10,993 bases of DNA, from assembly GCA_015487895.1 (NCBI GenBank), contig WFOW01000163.1, forward strand, positions 1 through 10,993, in the 5' to 3' direction. A model generated the notes under the pieces. It ran no database searches. It saw only the letters and a list, made by a program, of their open reading frames with translations, and was not told the origin of the DNA. The position numbers and the translations under genes are program-made. Of this stretch, positions 1-7,964 are shown in pieces. The DNA comes from Gammaproteobacteria bacterium. Lineage in GTDB: Bacteria > Pseudomonadota > Gammaproteobacteria > S144-34. How positions within the stretch are numbered: the first letter of the stretch is position 1; the number at the start of each line of letters is the position of its first letter.

Positions 1-370
1 CGACCACGGCCCCCGGCCCCACCCAGGCCTCGGGGTCCACCTCGGCATCGGGATCTACCACGGCCCGCGGGTGCACGCCGCGGCGCCGCGGCGTCGGCGG
101 GGCGAACACGGCCGCGGCGCGCGCGAAGGCCAGGTAGGGATCGTCGGCGACCAGCGCCGCCACCGGGCAGGCGGCGCGTTCGGAGGCGGCGAGGATCACC
201 GCTGCGGCGCGCGTACCGCCCAGCAGGCGCCGGTAGCGCGGGTTGGCGAGGAAGCTGACCGTATCGGGGGTGGCGCGGTCAAGCGCGGCGACACCGCGCA
301 CGCGCACCTCCGGATCGCCCTCCAGTCGCGCGCCGATACGGTCGGCGAGCTCTGCGAGGCTCAGCTCCAC
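1..370 (-). CDS. lpxD: UDP-3-O-acylglucosamine N-acyltransferase LpxD, N-terminal part (runs off left edge)
   Basis: LpxD adds the second 3-hydroxyacyl chain, from acyl-ACP, to the 2-amino group of UDP-3-O-acylglucosamine in lipid A synthesis, in the cytoplasm. I translated this by hand from the complement of 370-1. It gives 123 codons beginning VELSLAELADRIGARLEGD, followed by a uridine-binding-domain pattern (VSFLANPRYRRLL near residues 39-51, ALVADDPYLAFARA near 74-87). The first left-handed hexapeptide repeats start near residue 104 (VHPRAVVDPDAEVDPEAWV). The catalytic histidine and most of the beta-helix lie beyond position 1. The GTG at 370-368 is chosen because the translation then lines up with the family N-terminus. 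It sits 8 bp after the skp stop and has only a weak G-rich ribosome site. The coding is intact as far as it goes, and lpxD after skp is the standard order. Confidence 0.93.
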   Translation of the reverse strand, partial: MELSLAELADRIGARLEGDPEVRVRGVAALDRATPDTVSFLANPRYRRLLGGTRAAAVILAASERAACPVAALVADDPYLAFARAAAVFAPPTPRRRGVHPRAVVDPDAEVDPEAWVGPGAVV

Positions 371-378
371 CCCGCCCG

Positions 379-927
379 CTACTGCTTTCCGGCGCCGGCG
401 CCCTGCCGCCTGCGGAAGTCCTCCTTCAGGCGCTGCAGCACGCGGCTTGTGATGTCCACCTTGTCGCCGGCGTAGAGCACGCCGTCGCCGAGGATCAGGT
501 CGTACTTCTCCTCCTTCGCCAGCGAGACGATGGCACGGTAGACCTGGCGCTGCAGCTTGCCGAACTCCTCGTTGCGCCGGATGTTGAAGTCCTCGCGAAA
601 CTCGTCCTGGGCGCGCTTGATGTCGCGGCGGCGCGAGCGGATCTCGCGCTCGAGCTTGCGCCGCTCGGTCTCGCTCATCACGGCTCCGTCACGCGCAAGC
701 CGCTCCTCCAGCTTGCGCAGCTCCTTCTGCCGGCGCACCAGCTCGCGGTCGCGCGGGGCGAACTCGCGCTCCAGGCGCTTGCGGGCCGCCTCCGCCTGGG
801 GTGACTTCTCCAGCAGCACCGCCGGGTTGACGACCCCGATCTTGATCTCGGCCATGGCGGCACCCGTGACGGCCAGGAGCGCAGCCCCGCCCAGCCACAC
901 GAGGGCCTTGTGCATATGCTTGCCCAC
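379..927 (-). CDS. skp: Periplasmic chaperone Skp (OmpH family)
   Basis: Skp is a trimeric periplasmic holdase that takes unfolded outer-membrane proteins from the Sec channel and delivers them to the BAM complex. The 182-residue product starts with a short basic n-region (MGKHMHK), a hydrophobic core (ALVWLGGAALLAVTG) and an AMA|E signal-peptidase site near residue 26. A short strand (IKIGVVNPAVLL) follows, then two long charged helices rich in Arg, Lys and Glu (about 40-135) that form the tentacle coiled coil, and a final strand (YDLILGDGVLYAGDKVDIT). The GTG at 927 is chosen over the ATG at 915 because a perfect AGGAGG (934-939) lies 6 nt upstream of the GTG but 18 nt from the ATG. The start follows the bamA stop by 11 bp. 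The length is slightly above the usual ~160 residues. Confidence 0.93.
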   Translation of the reverse strand: MGKHMHKALVWLGGAALLAVTGAAMAEIKIGVVNPAVLLEKSPQAEAARKRLEREFAPRDRELVRRQKELRKLEERLARDGAVMSETERRKLEREIRSRRRDIKRAQDEFREDFNIRRNEEFGKLQRQVYRAIVSLAKEEKYDLILGDGVLYAGDKVDITSRVLQRLKEDFRRRQGAGAGKQ

Positions 928-933
928 AGGATT

Positions 934-941
934 CCTCCTCA
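934..941 (-). promoter_or_regulatory. Ribosome binding site of skp fused to the bamA stop codon
   Basis: On the minus strand the bamA stop codon TGA reads straight into AGGAGG, giving TGAGGAGG. The site is 6 nt from the GTG at 927 and decides the skp start. A ribosome terminating on bamA would sit on the skp ribosome site, which suggests translational coupling. Confidence 0.75.
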
Positions 942-3254
942 GAAGCCACGCCCGAAGGTGAACTGGAACGCCTGCGTATCGTCGCCCTCGCGGGCGTTGA
1001 GCGGCGCCGCGAGGCTGAAGGCCAGCGGGCCCAGGGGCGACATCCACTGCAGGGTCACACCGACGGAATAGCGCAGCTCCGCCGCGTCGAAGCCACCCAC
1101 ATCCTTGAATACATTACCGGCATCGGCAAAGGCGCTCAACCGCATGGTCTGGGCCGCCTGCCCGAAGGGCGGAGGAAAGACGAGCTCCACCCCCCCGGTG
1201 ACCAGGAAGGCCCCGCCCAGCGGCCGGCCGTTGGAGTCGCGCGGCCCCAGAGAATAGGTCTCGTATCCCCGCACCGACCGTATGCCGCCAGCGAAAAAGT
1301 TGGCGAAGAACGGCAGCTCCCCGGTGTCGCCGTAGCCGGCGCCGTATCCGATCTCGCCGCGCGCACGCAGGGCGAAGCGTCGCGTCAGGGGGAAGTAGCG
1401 GTCGTGGACATAGCGCAGCTTGTAGTACTGCAGCGTGCTGCCCGGCAGCACCAGATCGGCGCTGACCGCCTGCAGCGCGCCCCGGTCCGGAAAGATCGCG
1501 CGGTTGCGCGAGTCACGGGTCCATCCCAGCGAGAGGTTGAGCAGGCTGTAGGCGTCGCCGTTGGCGTCGAGATAGGAGACGATCTCCTTCGAGGCGTCAC
1601 TGCCGAGGTCCACGCTGAGACGATCGAAGCCCAGCGCGAAACGCACGCTGTCGAACTCCGCCAGCGGCACCCTATAGTTGACCTCCCCTCCGGCCACGTT
1701 GGTGGCATAGTCGGCGATACCCGCCTCCTCGGCATCGGTCTTGCGGTAGGTGACGCGGAAGCCGCGGCTGACGCCATGGATCGTGTGATACGGGTTGAAA
1801 TAGGAGAAGCTGTAGATGGTGTTGACCTGGGAGTTGTTGAAGTTGACGCTGACCCGCTTGCCGGTCCCGAGGAAGTTGTCCTGGGTCACCGAGGCGTTCA
1901 GGATCAGGCCCTGCGACTGCGAGTAGCCGAGGCCGGCGCTCATGGTCCCCGTGGGCCGCTCCGTGACCGTGAACACCACGTCCACCTGGTCGCCGGTCCC
2001 GGGCACGGCCGGCGTCTCGACGTTGACCTCCTGGAAGAACCCGAGACGCTCGAGGCGCATGCGCGACAGGCGCACCTTCTCCGCCGAGAAGGGGGCGCCC
2101 TCGAGCTGGCGCATCTCGCGGCGCAGCACCTCGTCGCGTGTGCGGTAGTTGCCCTTGAAGACGATCCTGCGCACATAGACCCGCTTTCCGGGATCCACAA
2201 AGAATGTGATGGAGACGCGCTTGCCCTCCCTGTCCAGATCCGGGATGGTGTTGACGTTGGCGAATGCGTAGCCCTCGTCACCGAGGCGTTCCACGATGCG
2301 CTTGGAGCTCTCGGCGAGCTCCTTGCGCGAGAAGACCGCGCCGGAGCGCACGCTGATGAGCGGCTCGAGCTCTTCCGCCGGCACGGGCAGGCGCCCGGCG
2401 AGCCGGACCTCCCCGACCGTGTACCGCTCGCCTTCACGCACGTTGATGGTGATATAGACGCCCTTGCGGTCCGGCGTGATCGTCACCTGGGTCGATTCGA
2501 TCTCGAAGTTGATGTATCCGCGATCCTGGTACCAGGAGCGCAGCTTCTCGAGGTCGCCGGCGAGCTTCTCCTTCGAGTACCTGTCGTTGCGGGTGTAGAA
2601 GGAAAGCCAGTTTCCCCTCCCGAGCGCGAAGAGCTTGAGCAGGCGCTTTTCGCTGTAGGCGCGGTTGCCCACGATGTTGATGCCGCGTATGCGCGCCACC
2701 TCGCCTTCCGCGATATCGATGGCCACGGCGACGCGGTTGCGCTCGAGCGGCGTCACCGTCGTGCGGATGCGCACGCCGTACTTGCCGCGGGCGAAGTATT
2801 GGCGCCGCAGCTCCTGCTCGACACGGTCGAGGACGGCGCGATTGAAGACGCGCCCCTTGGCCAGGCCGACCTGCCTGAGCGCGTCCAGGAGATCCTCCGT
2901 GCCGATGTCGCGGTTGCCGGATACGGTGACCTCGGCGACCGCCGGACGCTCGACGACCTCGACCACCAGCACATCGCCGTCGCGCGCCAGACGCACGTCG
3001 GAGAAGAAGCCGGTCCTGAAGAGCGCCCGCACCGCCTCCGCCGCACGGCGCTCGTCCACCCGCTCGCCGACCTTGATCGGCAAATAGTTGAACACGGTGC
3101 CGGCCGCGATGCGGCGCAGCCCCTCGACACGGATGTCGCGCACCACGAAAGGCTCGAAGGCGGATGCGGCGGCGGCCAGCATCAGCGCCAGCGCCGCGAG
3201 CAGCGCTGGCAGAGCCTTCGCCCTCCACGTCAGGTTCCTTGCCCGTCTCTCCAC
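939..3254 (-). CDS. bamA: Outer-membrane protein assembly factor BamA
   Basis: BamA is the essential Omp85-family core of the BAM complex, which folds and inserts beta-barrel proteins into the outer membrane. The 771-residue product has a signal peptide (hydrophobic run about 14-30, likely cut after ASA at 32), then five POTRA domains at about 35-102, 103-183, 186-274, 277-355 and 358-432. The 16-strand barrel occupies about 433-771. The loop-6 motif VRGY is at 661-664 (E. coli has VRGF), and the chain ends in phenylalanine (FTFGRGF), the usual C-terminal targeting signal. The GTG at 3254 is 7 bp after the rseP stop, with a weak GAGG ribosome site that overlaps that stop. The frame is unbroken and the length is close to the E. 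coli 810. It lies between rseP and its partner chaperone skp, as in most gammaproteobacteria. Confidence 0.97.
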   Translation of the reverse strand: MERRARNLTWRAKALPALLAALALMLAAAASAFEPFVVRDIRVEGLRRIAAGTVFNYLPIKVGERVDERRAAEAVRALFRTGFFSDVRLARDGDVLVVEVVERPAVAEVTVSGNRDIGTEDLLDALRQVGLAKGRVFNRAVLDRVEQELRRQYFARGKYGVRIRTTVTPLERNRVAVAIDIAEGEVARIRGINIVGNRAYSEKRLLKLFALGRGNWLSFYTRNDRYSKEKLAGDLEKLRSWYQDRGYINFEIESTQVTITPDRKGVYITINVREGERYTVGEVRLAGRLPVPAEELEPLISVRSGAVFSRKELAESSKRIVERLGDEGYAFANVNTIPDLDREGKRVSITFFVDPGKRVYVRRIVFKGNYRTRDEVLRREMRQLEGAPFSAEKVRLSRMRLERLGFFQEVNVETPAVPGTGDQVDVVFTVTERPTGTMSAGLGYSQSQGLILNASVTQDNFLGTGKRVSVNFNNSQVNTIYSFSYFNPYHTIHGVSRGFRVTYRKTDAEEAGIADYATNVAGGEVNYRVPLAEFDSVRFALGFDRLSVDLGSDASKEIVSYLDANGDAYSLLNLSLGWTRDSRNRAIFPDRGALQAVSADLVLPGSTLQYYKLRYVHDRYFPLTRRFALRARGEIGYGAGYGDTGELPFFANFFAGGIRSVRGYETYSLGPRDSNGRPLGGAFLVTGGVELVFPPPFGQAAQTMRLSAFADAGNVFKDVGGFDAAELRYSVGVTLQWMSPLGPLAFSLAAPLNAREGDDTQAFQFTFGRGF

Positions 3255-3261
3255 GGAAGCC

Positions 3262-4623
3262 TCAGCCGAGCAGCCGCGCCAGATCGTTGTACAGGGCGAG
3301 CCCCATGAGCAGGGCGAGCAGGGCGATGCCCACGCGCTGGCCGAGCGCCTGCGCCCGCTCCGAGAGCGGGCGGCCGCGCACCGCCTCGACCGCGCAATAA
3401 AGCAGGTGGCCGCCGTCGAGGAGGGGAACGGGCAGGAGGTTGATGACGCCCAGGCTCACGCTGATCACCGCCAGAAAGGAGAGGAAGCTTACCAGCCCCA
3501 TGCTGGCGGTCTGCCCCGCATACTGCGCGATGGAGAGCGGTCCGCTCAGGTGGCGCACCGAGGCCTCGCCGACCACCATGCGCCACAGCATGCGCACGGT
3601 CAGCACCGTCATGTCCCAGGTGCGCCCGATCCCCTCGCCGAGGGCGGCCAGCGGCCCGTAGCGCACCACCACGCGCTGGGGCTCGAGCAGGCCTTCCGGC
3701 ACACGCACACGCGCCCCGATGTAGCCGAAGCGCCTTTCGCCGTCCCCGCGCACCTCCGGCACCAGCCTCACCTCGAGCCGCCGCCCCCCGCGCTCGATCT
3801 CCAGCCGCAGCGCGCGGCCGGGGCTCGCGCGCACCACCCGCACGAAATCCTCCCAGTCCTCCACGGGGCGGCCGTCGACGGCGCGCACCCGGTCGCCGGG
3901 CCGCAGGCCCGCCGCCACCGCCGGACCGTCCGGCTCGACGGCGTCGATCACGGGGGGCAGGCTGGGCCGCCAGGGCCTCAGCCCGAGCGCCTCCAGCAGA
4001 CGGCCCGACTCGGCGAGCGCCTCGCCGCCTGTGAGGTCCAGCCGCCGCAGGGCACGCCCCCCTTCGCGCGTGCGCACCTCCACCTCCACCACGCGGCGCT
4101 CGGTGGCGGCATCGAGGAGGGCGAAGGCGGCGAGCTGCCAGCTCGGGGTGCGCTCGTCCCCCACGCGCAGGATCTCGTCGCCGGGGCGGAAGCCCGCCAT
4201 CGCGGCGGGGCTCGCCGGCCGCACCTCGCCCACCACCGGCTTGACCCCCGGCACCCCGAGGCCGAACACCGCCCAGTAGGCGAGCACCGCAAACAGGAAG
4301 TTGAAGGCGGGCCCGGCGGCGACGATGGCCATGCGCGTGCCCACACCCTTGCGGTTGAAGGCGCGGTCGAGCTCGGCGGGCGGGACCACGCCCTCGCGCT
4401 CGTCGAGCATCTTGACGTAGCCGCCCAGGGGGATGGCGGCGATCACGTACTCGGTGCCGTCACGCCCCTCGCGCCGCCACAGCGGGCGCCCGAACCCCAC
4501 CGAGAAGCGCAGCACCCGCACGCCGGCGCGACGCGCGACCCAGAAGTGGCCGAACTCGTGCACCGTCACCAGCACGCCGATGGCGACGATGAAGGACAGC
4601 AGCGAGAGCAGGGCATCGCCCAT
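3262..4623 (-). CDS. rseP: Site-2 intramembrane zinc metalloprotease RseP
   Basis: RseP makes the second, intramembrane cut in the anti-sigma factor RseA after DegS, which releases sigma-E; it also clears signal-peptide remnants. The 453-residue product shows the zinc-binding HEFGH at residues 22-26 in the first membrane helix. GGYVK is at 67-71, the conserved PAFNF at 105-109, and two PDZ domains at about 125-195 and 222-300. The second active-site motif LLDGG has the aspartate at 403 (E. coli D402). Hydrophobic helices lie near 5-21, 100-122, 376-402 and 431-446. The start codon shares one base with the dxr stop (TGATG), a classic coupling junction. Length and active-site positions match E. 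coli RseP almost exactly. Its RseA-like substrate is not in the window, so the sigma-E role is inferred from the family. Confidence 0.96.
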   Translation of the reverse strand: MGDALLSLLSFIVAIGVLVTVHEFGHFWVARRAGVRVLRFSVGFGRPLWRREGRDGTEYVIAAIPLGGYVKMLDEREGVVPPAELDRAFNRKGVGTRMAIVAAGPAFNFLFAVLAYWAVFGLGVPGVKPVVGEVRPASPAAMAGFRPGDEILRVGDERTPSWQLAAFALLDAATERRVVEVEVRTREGGRALRRLDLTGGEALAESGRLLEALGLRPWRPSLPPVIDAVEPDGPAVAAGLRPGDRVRAVDGRPVEDWEDFVRVVRASPGRALRLEIERGGRRLEVRLVPEVRGDGERRFGYIGARVRVPEGLLEPQRVVVRYGPLAALGEGIGRTWDMTVLTVRMLWRMVVGEASVRHLSGPLSIAQYAGQTASMGLVSFLSFLAVISVSLGVINLLPVPLLDGGHLLYCAVEAVRGRPLSERAQALGQRVGIALLALLMGLALYNDLARLLG

Positions 4624-5819
4624 CAGGCCGTGCCTCCGATGCGCTCGAGGAGCCGGCGCGCCTCGTCGCGCGCCCGGCGGTCCTCGTCCAGCACGGTCTC
4701 GAGATCCCGCGCCGGCCGCGCCGGGAGCGTCTCGAGCACGTGCTCGATCACGTGCGCGATGTCAACGAAACGGATGCGCCCGCCGAGGAAGGCCTCGACC
4801 GCCACTTCGTTGGCCGCGTTGAGGGCCGCCGGCGCGGTGCCGCCGGCCGCGAGCGCCCGACGCGCGAGGCCGAGGCAGGGAAAGCGCCGCGGATCGGGGC
4901 GCTCGAAGTCGAGACGCCCCACCGCCACCGGATCGAGGGGCTCCACGCCGGACTCGATGCGCTCCGGCCAGGCGAGCGCATGCGCGATGGGTATGCGCAT
5001 GTCGGGCTGGCCGAGCTGGGCAAGCACGGAGCCATCGGCGAATTCTACCATGGAGTGGATGATGCTCTGGGGATGGATGACGACCTCGATCGCCTCTCCC
5101 GGCAGCCCGAACAGCCAGCGCGCCTCGATGACCTCGAGGCCCTTGTTCATCATCGTCGCCGAGTCCACCGAGATCTTGCGCCCCATCACCCAGTTGGGGT
5201 GGGCGACCGCCTCGGCCGGCGTCACCTCGGCGAGCCGCTCGGGCGGCAGCTCGCGGAAGGGGCCGCCCGAGGCGGTCAGCAGGATGCGCCGCACCCCGCG
5301 CGGGGCCTCGCCGGGCTCGCCGCCCGGCGGCAGGCACTGGAAGACGGCGTTGTGCTCGCTGTCGACGGGCAGCAGGCGCGCGCCGTGGCGCCGCACCGCG
5401 TCCATGAAGATCGGCCCCGCCATCACCAGGGCCTCCTTGTTGGCCAGCAGCACGCGCTTGCCGGCACGCACCGCCGCGAGCGTCGGGAGCAGGCCGGCCG
5501 CCCCGACGATGCCCGCCATGACCACATCGGCCTCGGGCAGCGCCGCGACCTCGGCCAGGGCCGCCTCGCCGCCGCGCACCTCCACCTCCGGCACGCCCTC
5601 GCCGGCCAGGCGCTCGCGCAGACGCGCGGCGGCACCGGGGTCGGCCATCACCGCCTGCTGCGGCCTGTGGCGCCGGCACAGCCGCACCATGCCCTCGACG
5701 TCGGCGCGCGCGGTGAGGGCGAGCACGCGGAAACGGTCGGGATGGCGCGCCGCGACATCGAGCGTGCTGAGCCCGATGGTGCCCGTGGCGCCGAGGACGA
5801 CGAGGCCGCTCACAGCCAT
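4623..5819 (-). CDS. dxr: 1-deoxy-D-xylulose 5-phosphate reductoisomerase Dxr
   Basis: Dxr converts 1-deoxy-D-xylulose 5-phosphate to 2-C-methyl-D-erythritol 4-phosphate with NADPH, the first committed step of the MEP isoprenoid pathway and the target of fosmidomycin. The product is 398 residues, the same length as in E. coli. The NADPH-binding GATGTIG is at 10-16, LLANKEALV at 124-132, and metal ligands D153 and E155 in [10 protein letters not shown] with E229 in [10 protein letters not shown]. The active-site loop is [11 protein letters not shown] at 207-217. The ATG at 5819 gives the normal Rossmann-fold N-terminus. It overlaps the 3' end of cdsA by 10 bp and has no strong ribosome site, so translation probably depends on cdsA. 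The same frame stays open for about 740 bp upstream of this start, but that part has no family match. Its place after cdsA rather than before uppS differs from E. coli. Confidence 0.96.
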   Translation of the reverse strand: MAVSGLVVLGATGTIGLSTLDVAARHPDRFRVLALTARADVEGMVRLCRRHRPQQAVMADPGAAARLRERLAGEGVPEVEVRGGEAALAEVAALPEADVVMAGIVGAAGLLPTLAAVRAGKRVLLANKEALVMAGPIFMDAVRRHGARLLPVDSEHNAVFQCLPPGGEPGEAPRGVRRILLTASGGPFRELPPERLAEVTPAEAVAHPNWVMGRKISVDSATMMNKGLEVIEARWLFGLPGEAIEVVIHPQSIIHSMVEFADGSVLAQLGQPDMRIPIAHALAWPERIESGVEPLDPVAVGRLDFERPDPRRFPCLGLARRALAAGGTAPAALNAANEVAVEAFLGGRIRFVDIAHVIEHVLETLPARPARDLETVLDEDRRARDEARRLLERIGGTA

Positions 5820-6619
5820 CGCAGGCCCGCGACGAAGACGGGCGCCGCCGCCGTCAGGCTGTCGATGCGGTCGAGCACGCCCCCATGCCCCGGGAGCAGG
5901 CTGCCGCTGTCCTTGACCCCGGCGTGGCGCTTGATGAGGCTCTCGAAGAGGTCGCCCGCCACCGAGGCGAAGGCGGCGAGCAGGCCGAGTGCCGTCCAGC
6001 GCGCGAGACCCATCCCCTCGTGCCCGGTCGCGGCGCCCGCGGCAAGGGCGAAGAGGACGGCACCGGCGAGCCCCCCGGCAAGGCCCTCCCAGGTCTTGCC
6101 GGGCGAGAGCTGCGGCGCCAGGCGGTGTCGGCCCCAGCGGCGGCCGACGTAGTAGGCGGCGCTGTCGGCGACCCACACGAGCGCCAGCACGTAGAGCAGC
6201 AGCACGGGCCCCCGCTGCCCGGCGCCATGCAGCCAGACGAGCGCCGTCCAGGCCGGCGCCAGCACCAGCACGCCGGCGAGGAGCTTGAGCACCCGCGCGG
6301 CCGCGCCCGCCTCGCGCGCCACCTGCGGTCGCGCCTCCCAGGCGAGCGCCCCCGCCCACCACAGCAGCGCCGCAGCCAGCACCGGCTCGAGCCCGGCGCC
6401 GCGCGCCGCGGGCCAGAGCGCGACGAGCATGGCGAGCACCGCGCCGACATAGGCGGCGCGTGCCGCACCGCGCAGCCCCACCAGGGCGGCCCATTCCCAG
6501 GCGCCCGCGGCGGCGAAGGCCGCAAGCACCGCCGCCACCGCCGGCGTCGGCAGCCACAGCACCGCGGCCGCCGTCGCCGCGGCGGCCACGGCGCCCGTGA
6601 CCACGCGCGCTTCAGCCAT
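5810..6619 (-). CDS. cdsA: Phosphatidate cytidylyltransferase CdsA
   Basis: CdsA makes CDP-diacylglycerol from phosphatidic acid and CTP in the inner membrane, the branch point to all phospholipids. The 269-residue product is mostly Ala/Leu/Val-rich membrane segments (about 8-38, 55-70, 78-93, 110-130, 138-156, 178-196, 207-223). The conserved LSPGKTWEG is at 171-179. The full family signature runs from S227 to D253, with SLIKR, KD, PGHGG and LDRID in the expected order and spacing. The ATG at 6619 overlaps the uppS 3' end by 8 bp, which implies coupled translation. The length is normal (E. coli 285). The membrane segments are unusually rich in alanine, which fits the high G+C of the genome. 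Alternative identities are very unlikely given the complete signature. Confidence 0.95.
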   Translation of the reverse strand: MAEARVVTGAVAAAATAAAVLWLPTPAVAAVLAAFAAAGAWEWAALVGLRGAARAAYVGAVLAMLVALWPAARGAGLEPVLAAALLWWAGALAWEARPQVAREAGAAARVLKLLAGVLVLAPAWTALVWLHGAGQRGPVLLLYVLALVWVADSAAYYVGRRWGRHRLAPQLSPGKTWEGLAGGLAGAVLFALAAGAATGHEGMGLARWTALGLLAAFASVAGDLFESLIKRHAGVKDSGSLLPGHGGVLDRIDSLTAAAPVFVAGLRWL

Positions 6620-7379
6620 CGCCGACCCTTTCCTCCTCGGCATGGGGCAGCGCGCCGAAACGGCGCTCGCGGCCGGCATACCAGGCAAGGGCCTCGTCGT
6701 AGGCGCGCTCGTCGAAGTCCGGCCACAGCAGATCCGTGAAGTAGAGCTCGGTGTAGGCGATCTGCCACAGCAGGAAGTTGCTGATGCGCTGCTCGCCGCC
6801 GGTGCGAATGAGGAGGTCGGGCTCGGGCAGGTCGGCGAGGCAGACGTAGCGCCCGAAGCGCTCGGCGTCGATGGCCTCCGGATCGATGCGGCCGGCGGCG
6901 GCCTCACCCGCGAGGTGCCGCGCCGCCTGGGCGATGTCCCAGCGCCCGCCGTAGTTGGCGGCGATGGTGAGATGGAGCCGGCGGTTGCCCGCCGTCAGCC
7001 GCTCGGCCTCGTCGATGCGCCGGCGCAGCTTCTCCGCCAGGCCCTCGCGCGCCCCGATGAAGCGCAGCCGCACCCCCTCGGCGTGCAGGCGGCCGATCTC
7101 GCGCTGCAGCGTGGTCAGGAAGAGCCCCATGAGCACCCCGACCTCCTGGCGCGGACGCCGCCAGTTCTCGCTGCTGAAGGCGAAGAGCGTGAGCGCCTCG
7201 ATGCCGCGGGCGACGCTCGCCTCGACCACGCGGCGCACGCTCTGGACGCCGGCGCGGTGGCCGGCCGTGCGCGGCAGCCCGCGGCGCCGCGCCCAGCGCC
7301 CGTTGCCGTCCATGACGATGGCCACGTGGCGCGGCCGCGCGCCGGCGCGGGCCGTGGCGCTCTCCCCTTCCCCGTTCAT
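6612..7379 (-). CDS. uppS: Di-trans,poly-cis-undecaprenyl diphosphate synthase UppS
   Basis: UppS extends farnesyl diphosphate with eight isopentenyl units to the C55 carrier lipid used for peptidoglycan and O-antigen. The 255-residue product has the catalytic aspartate D24 in VMDGNGRWA (22-30). FAFSSENWRRP is at 66-76, ANYGGRWDI at 141-149, and the diphosphate-binding RTGGEQRIS at 192-200 is followed by NFLLWQIAYTELYF, with the metal-ligand glutamate at 211. The ATG at 7379 follows the frr stop by 24 bp, the largest gap in the cluster. No Shine-Dalgarno site is visible before it; instead a purine-rich stretch covers codons 3-7. The first 16 residues are low complexity and not conserved, as is common in the family. 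It follows frr directly, unlike E. coli where dxr intervenes. Confidence 0.96.
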   Translation of the reverse strand: MNGEGESATARAGARPRHVAIVMDGNGRWARRRGLPRTAGHRAGVQSVRRVVEASVARGIEALTLFAFSSENWRRPRQEVGVLMGLFLTTLQREIGRLHAEGVRLRFIGAREGLAEKLRRRIDEAERLTAGNRRLHLTIAANYGGRWDIAQAARHLAGEAAAGRIDPEAIDAERFGRYVCLADLPEPDLLIRTGGEQRISNFLLWQIAYTELYFTDLLWPDFDERAYDEALAWYAGRERRFGALPHAEEERVGDG

Positions 7380-7403
7380 CGCGGCAGCCCGCCCGCGCCG
7401 GGC

Positions 7404-7964
7404 TCAGACCTCCAGCAGCTCCGCTTCCTTGCGCTCGAGGATGGCGTCGATCTCCCCGATGTGCCGGTCGGTGAGCTTCTGGATCTCCTCCTGCGCGCGC
7501 CGCTCCTCGTCCTCCGAGATCTCCTTCTCCTTGAGGAGCTGCTTGAGGTGGCCGATGGCGTCGCGGCGCACGTTTCGCACCGCCACGCGCGCGTTCTCGG
7601 CCTCTTGGCGCACCACGCGGATGAGCTCGCGGCGCCGCTCCTCGGTCAGCGGCGGCAGCGGCACGCGGATCACGTTGCCTGCCGTCGCCGGATTGAGGCC
7701 GAGGTCGGAGGTGGCGATGGCCTTCTCGACCACGGGCACCATGTTGCGGTCCCACGGCACCACGGTCAGCGTGCGCGCGTCCTCCACGCTGATGTTGGCG
7801 ACCTGGTTGAGCGGCACCTCGCTGCCGTAGTACTCGACCGTGATGTGCTCGAGGAGGCCGGTGCTCGCGCGCCCGGTGCGCAGGCGCGCGAGCTCCTGCT
7901 GGAAGGCCTCGATGCTCTTGCGCATGCGGCTGGCCGCGTCCTTCTTGATCTCCTGCACGTTCAT
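7404..7964 (-). CDS. frr: Ribosome recycling factor Frr (RRF)
   Basis: RRF works with EF-G to split the post-termination ribosome after each round of translation. The 186-residue product (E. coli 185) shows the family pattern. An N-terminal helix ends in [11 protein letters not shown], and the beta-rich domain II includes [20 protein letters not shown] and the conserved LTVVPWDRN. Then come [25 protein letters not shown] and two long C-terminal helices ending EAELLEV. The ATG at 7964 overlaps the pyrH stop as ATGA. A strong GGAGG (7969-7973) lies 4 nt upstream, inside the last codons of pyrH, so the start is well supported and coupling is likely. Confidence 0.97.
   Translation of the reverse strand: MNVQEIKKDAASRMRKSIEAFQQELARLRTGRASTGLLEHITVEYYGSEVPLNQVANISVEDARTLTVVPWDRNMVPVVEKAIATSDLGLNPATAGNVIRVPLPPLTEERRRELIRVVRQEAENARVAVRNVRRDAIGHLKQLLKEKEISEDEERRAQEEIQKLTDRHIGEIDAILERKEAELLEV

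Noticed and set aside
939..4623. Internal sigma-E promoters before rseP, bamA or skp, as known in E. coli
   Set aside because: I looked by eye for GAACTT-type -35 elements with a TCTGA/TCAAA-type -10 on the minus strand and saw none that were convincing.
3088..5916. A 942-codon open frame on the plus strand, opposite bamA, rseP and dxr; similar long plus-strand frames at 1404-3308, 4740-6152, 6597-8135 and 8066-10423
   Set aside because: These are mirror frames of strongly G/C-third-position genes. The translations are rich in His, Arg, Ala and Gly with no domain pattern, and the opposite strand carries complete known proteins.
5820..6557. Upstream open extension of the dxr frame through cdsA
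   Set aside because: It is arginine/glycine-rich low-complexity translation inside cdsA. Dxr begins normally at 5819 with the full-length family N-terminus.
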